Assembly (NCBI GenBank): GCA_012719125.1
Contig: JAAYAY010000321.1
Coordinates: forward strand, 16,876-80,875
Origin: Planctomycetaceae bacterium
GTDB taxonomy: Bacteria; Planctomycetota; Planctomycetia; Pirellulales; Thermoguttaceae
Direction of reading: 5' to 3'
DNA length: 64,000 bases
Part shown: positions 63,989-64,000 of the stretch, in pieces
How positions within the stretch are numbered: position 1 is the stretch's first letter
Layout: each line of letters begins with the position of its first letter
Notes under the pieces: generated by a model
What the model saw: the letters and a program-made list of their open reading frames with translations, nothing else
What the model was told of the DNA's origin: nothing
Database searches by the model: none
Made by a program: the position numbers and the translations under genes

Positions 63989-64000
63989 GGGCGTTGAACT

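Larger units (their letters stand above)
63066..64000. other. Long non-coding stretch at the right edge
   Basis: About 935 bases without a gene I can support. Both strands carry only overlapping, contradictory open frames. It holds a possible terminator (63366-63387), an inverted repeat (63889-63988) and GAGGC...GCCTC around 63618-63639. It may be an RNA gene, an IS remnant, or part of a gene cut by the window edge. Confidence 0.5.

Overview
The window reads as chromosomal DNA of a GC-rich planctomycete (Planctomycetota, probably Pirellulales-like). The evidence is the gene repertoire: DUF1559 prepilin-like proteins with the H-X9-DG motif, an ECF sigma factor next to a Ser/Thr kinase with TPRs, BON-domain proteins, a DUF3467 protein, Tat-exported Gfo/Idh and TIM-barrel proteins, LamG/sialidase-like secreted proteins and a hydrazine-synthase-alpha-like c-type cytochrome. 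Genes lie on both strands in short operons of one to three genes. Many intergenic gaps hold palindromic or dispersed repeats. Apart from one tRNA I see no RNA gene, and I see no CRISPR array and no intact transposase or integrase.

0-10 kb: a secreted sialidase-like protein; a three-gene operon (retropepsin-like zinc protease, RimK-type ATP-grasp ligase with a C-terminal RCK_C/TrkA_C domain, AstE/AspA-type deacylase); a GH29 alpha-L-fucosidase; an FG-GAP/VCBS protein; a sigma-70 factor with a long HTH-rich N-terminal extension, overlapping a BON gene by 4 bases. 10-20 kb: a MASE3 hybrid histidine kinase, a DUF1559 protein, a secreted phosphoesterase, a TIM-barrel protein, a GspE-like protein whose ATPase motifs are all degenerate, a STAS protein, a YjbQ protein, a perfect 28-bp hairpin and a NifS-like protein with Ser at the catalytic Cys position. 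20-27 kb: housekeeping genes (DUF3467, purE, mtnA, two RNA-methyltransferase-type enzymes, a radical SAM protein) and a Tat-exported oxidoreductase, with two full copies of a ~188-bp dispersed repeat.

27-38 kb: a very long secretin (~1312 aa, about nine N-type modules before the secretin core), a lipoprotein, a BON protein on the opposite strand whose 3' end overlaps the lipoprotein gene, a ZIP metal transporter, an alpha/beta hydrolase and an MMPL/RND exporter. 37.7-43.9 kb carries decayed genes: a Gfo/Idh gene cut off at an inverted repeat, the C-terminal remnant of a nucleotidyltransferase-like gene and the C-terminal remnant of a RES-type toxin, around a large two-haem HZS-alpha-like protein. 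44-58 kb: TolB-like propeller protein, HemY-type oxidase, a second ZIP transporter, a TIM-barrel protein, a perfect 25-bp hairpin, a second LamG/sialidase protein, an aldo/keto reductase, a HEAT-repeat protein, a Cache hybrid histidine kinase and tRNA-Met(CAT). 58-64 kb: a small secreted protein, the TPR kinase plus ECF sigma pair, a DUF1559 prepilin-like protein and about 0.9 kb with no recognisable gene but a 16-bp inverted repeat.

Functional threads: extracellular glycan breakdown (fucosidase, two sialidase-like proteins, oligosaccharide-type oxidoreductases and isomerases); envelope and secretion (giant secretin, lipoprotein, BON proteins, pseudo-GspE, DUF1559 proteins); signalling (two hybrid kinases, STK/ECF pair, alternative sigma factor, STAS protein). 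The most unusual items are the giant secretin, the ATPase-dead GspE paralogue followed by a STAS gene, and the Cys-to-Ser NifS homologue.
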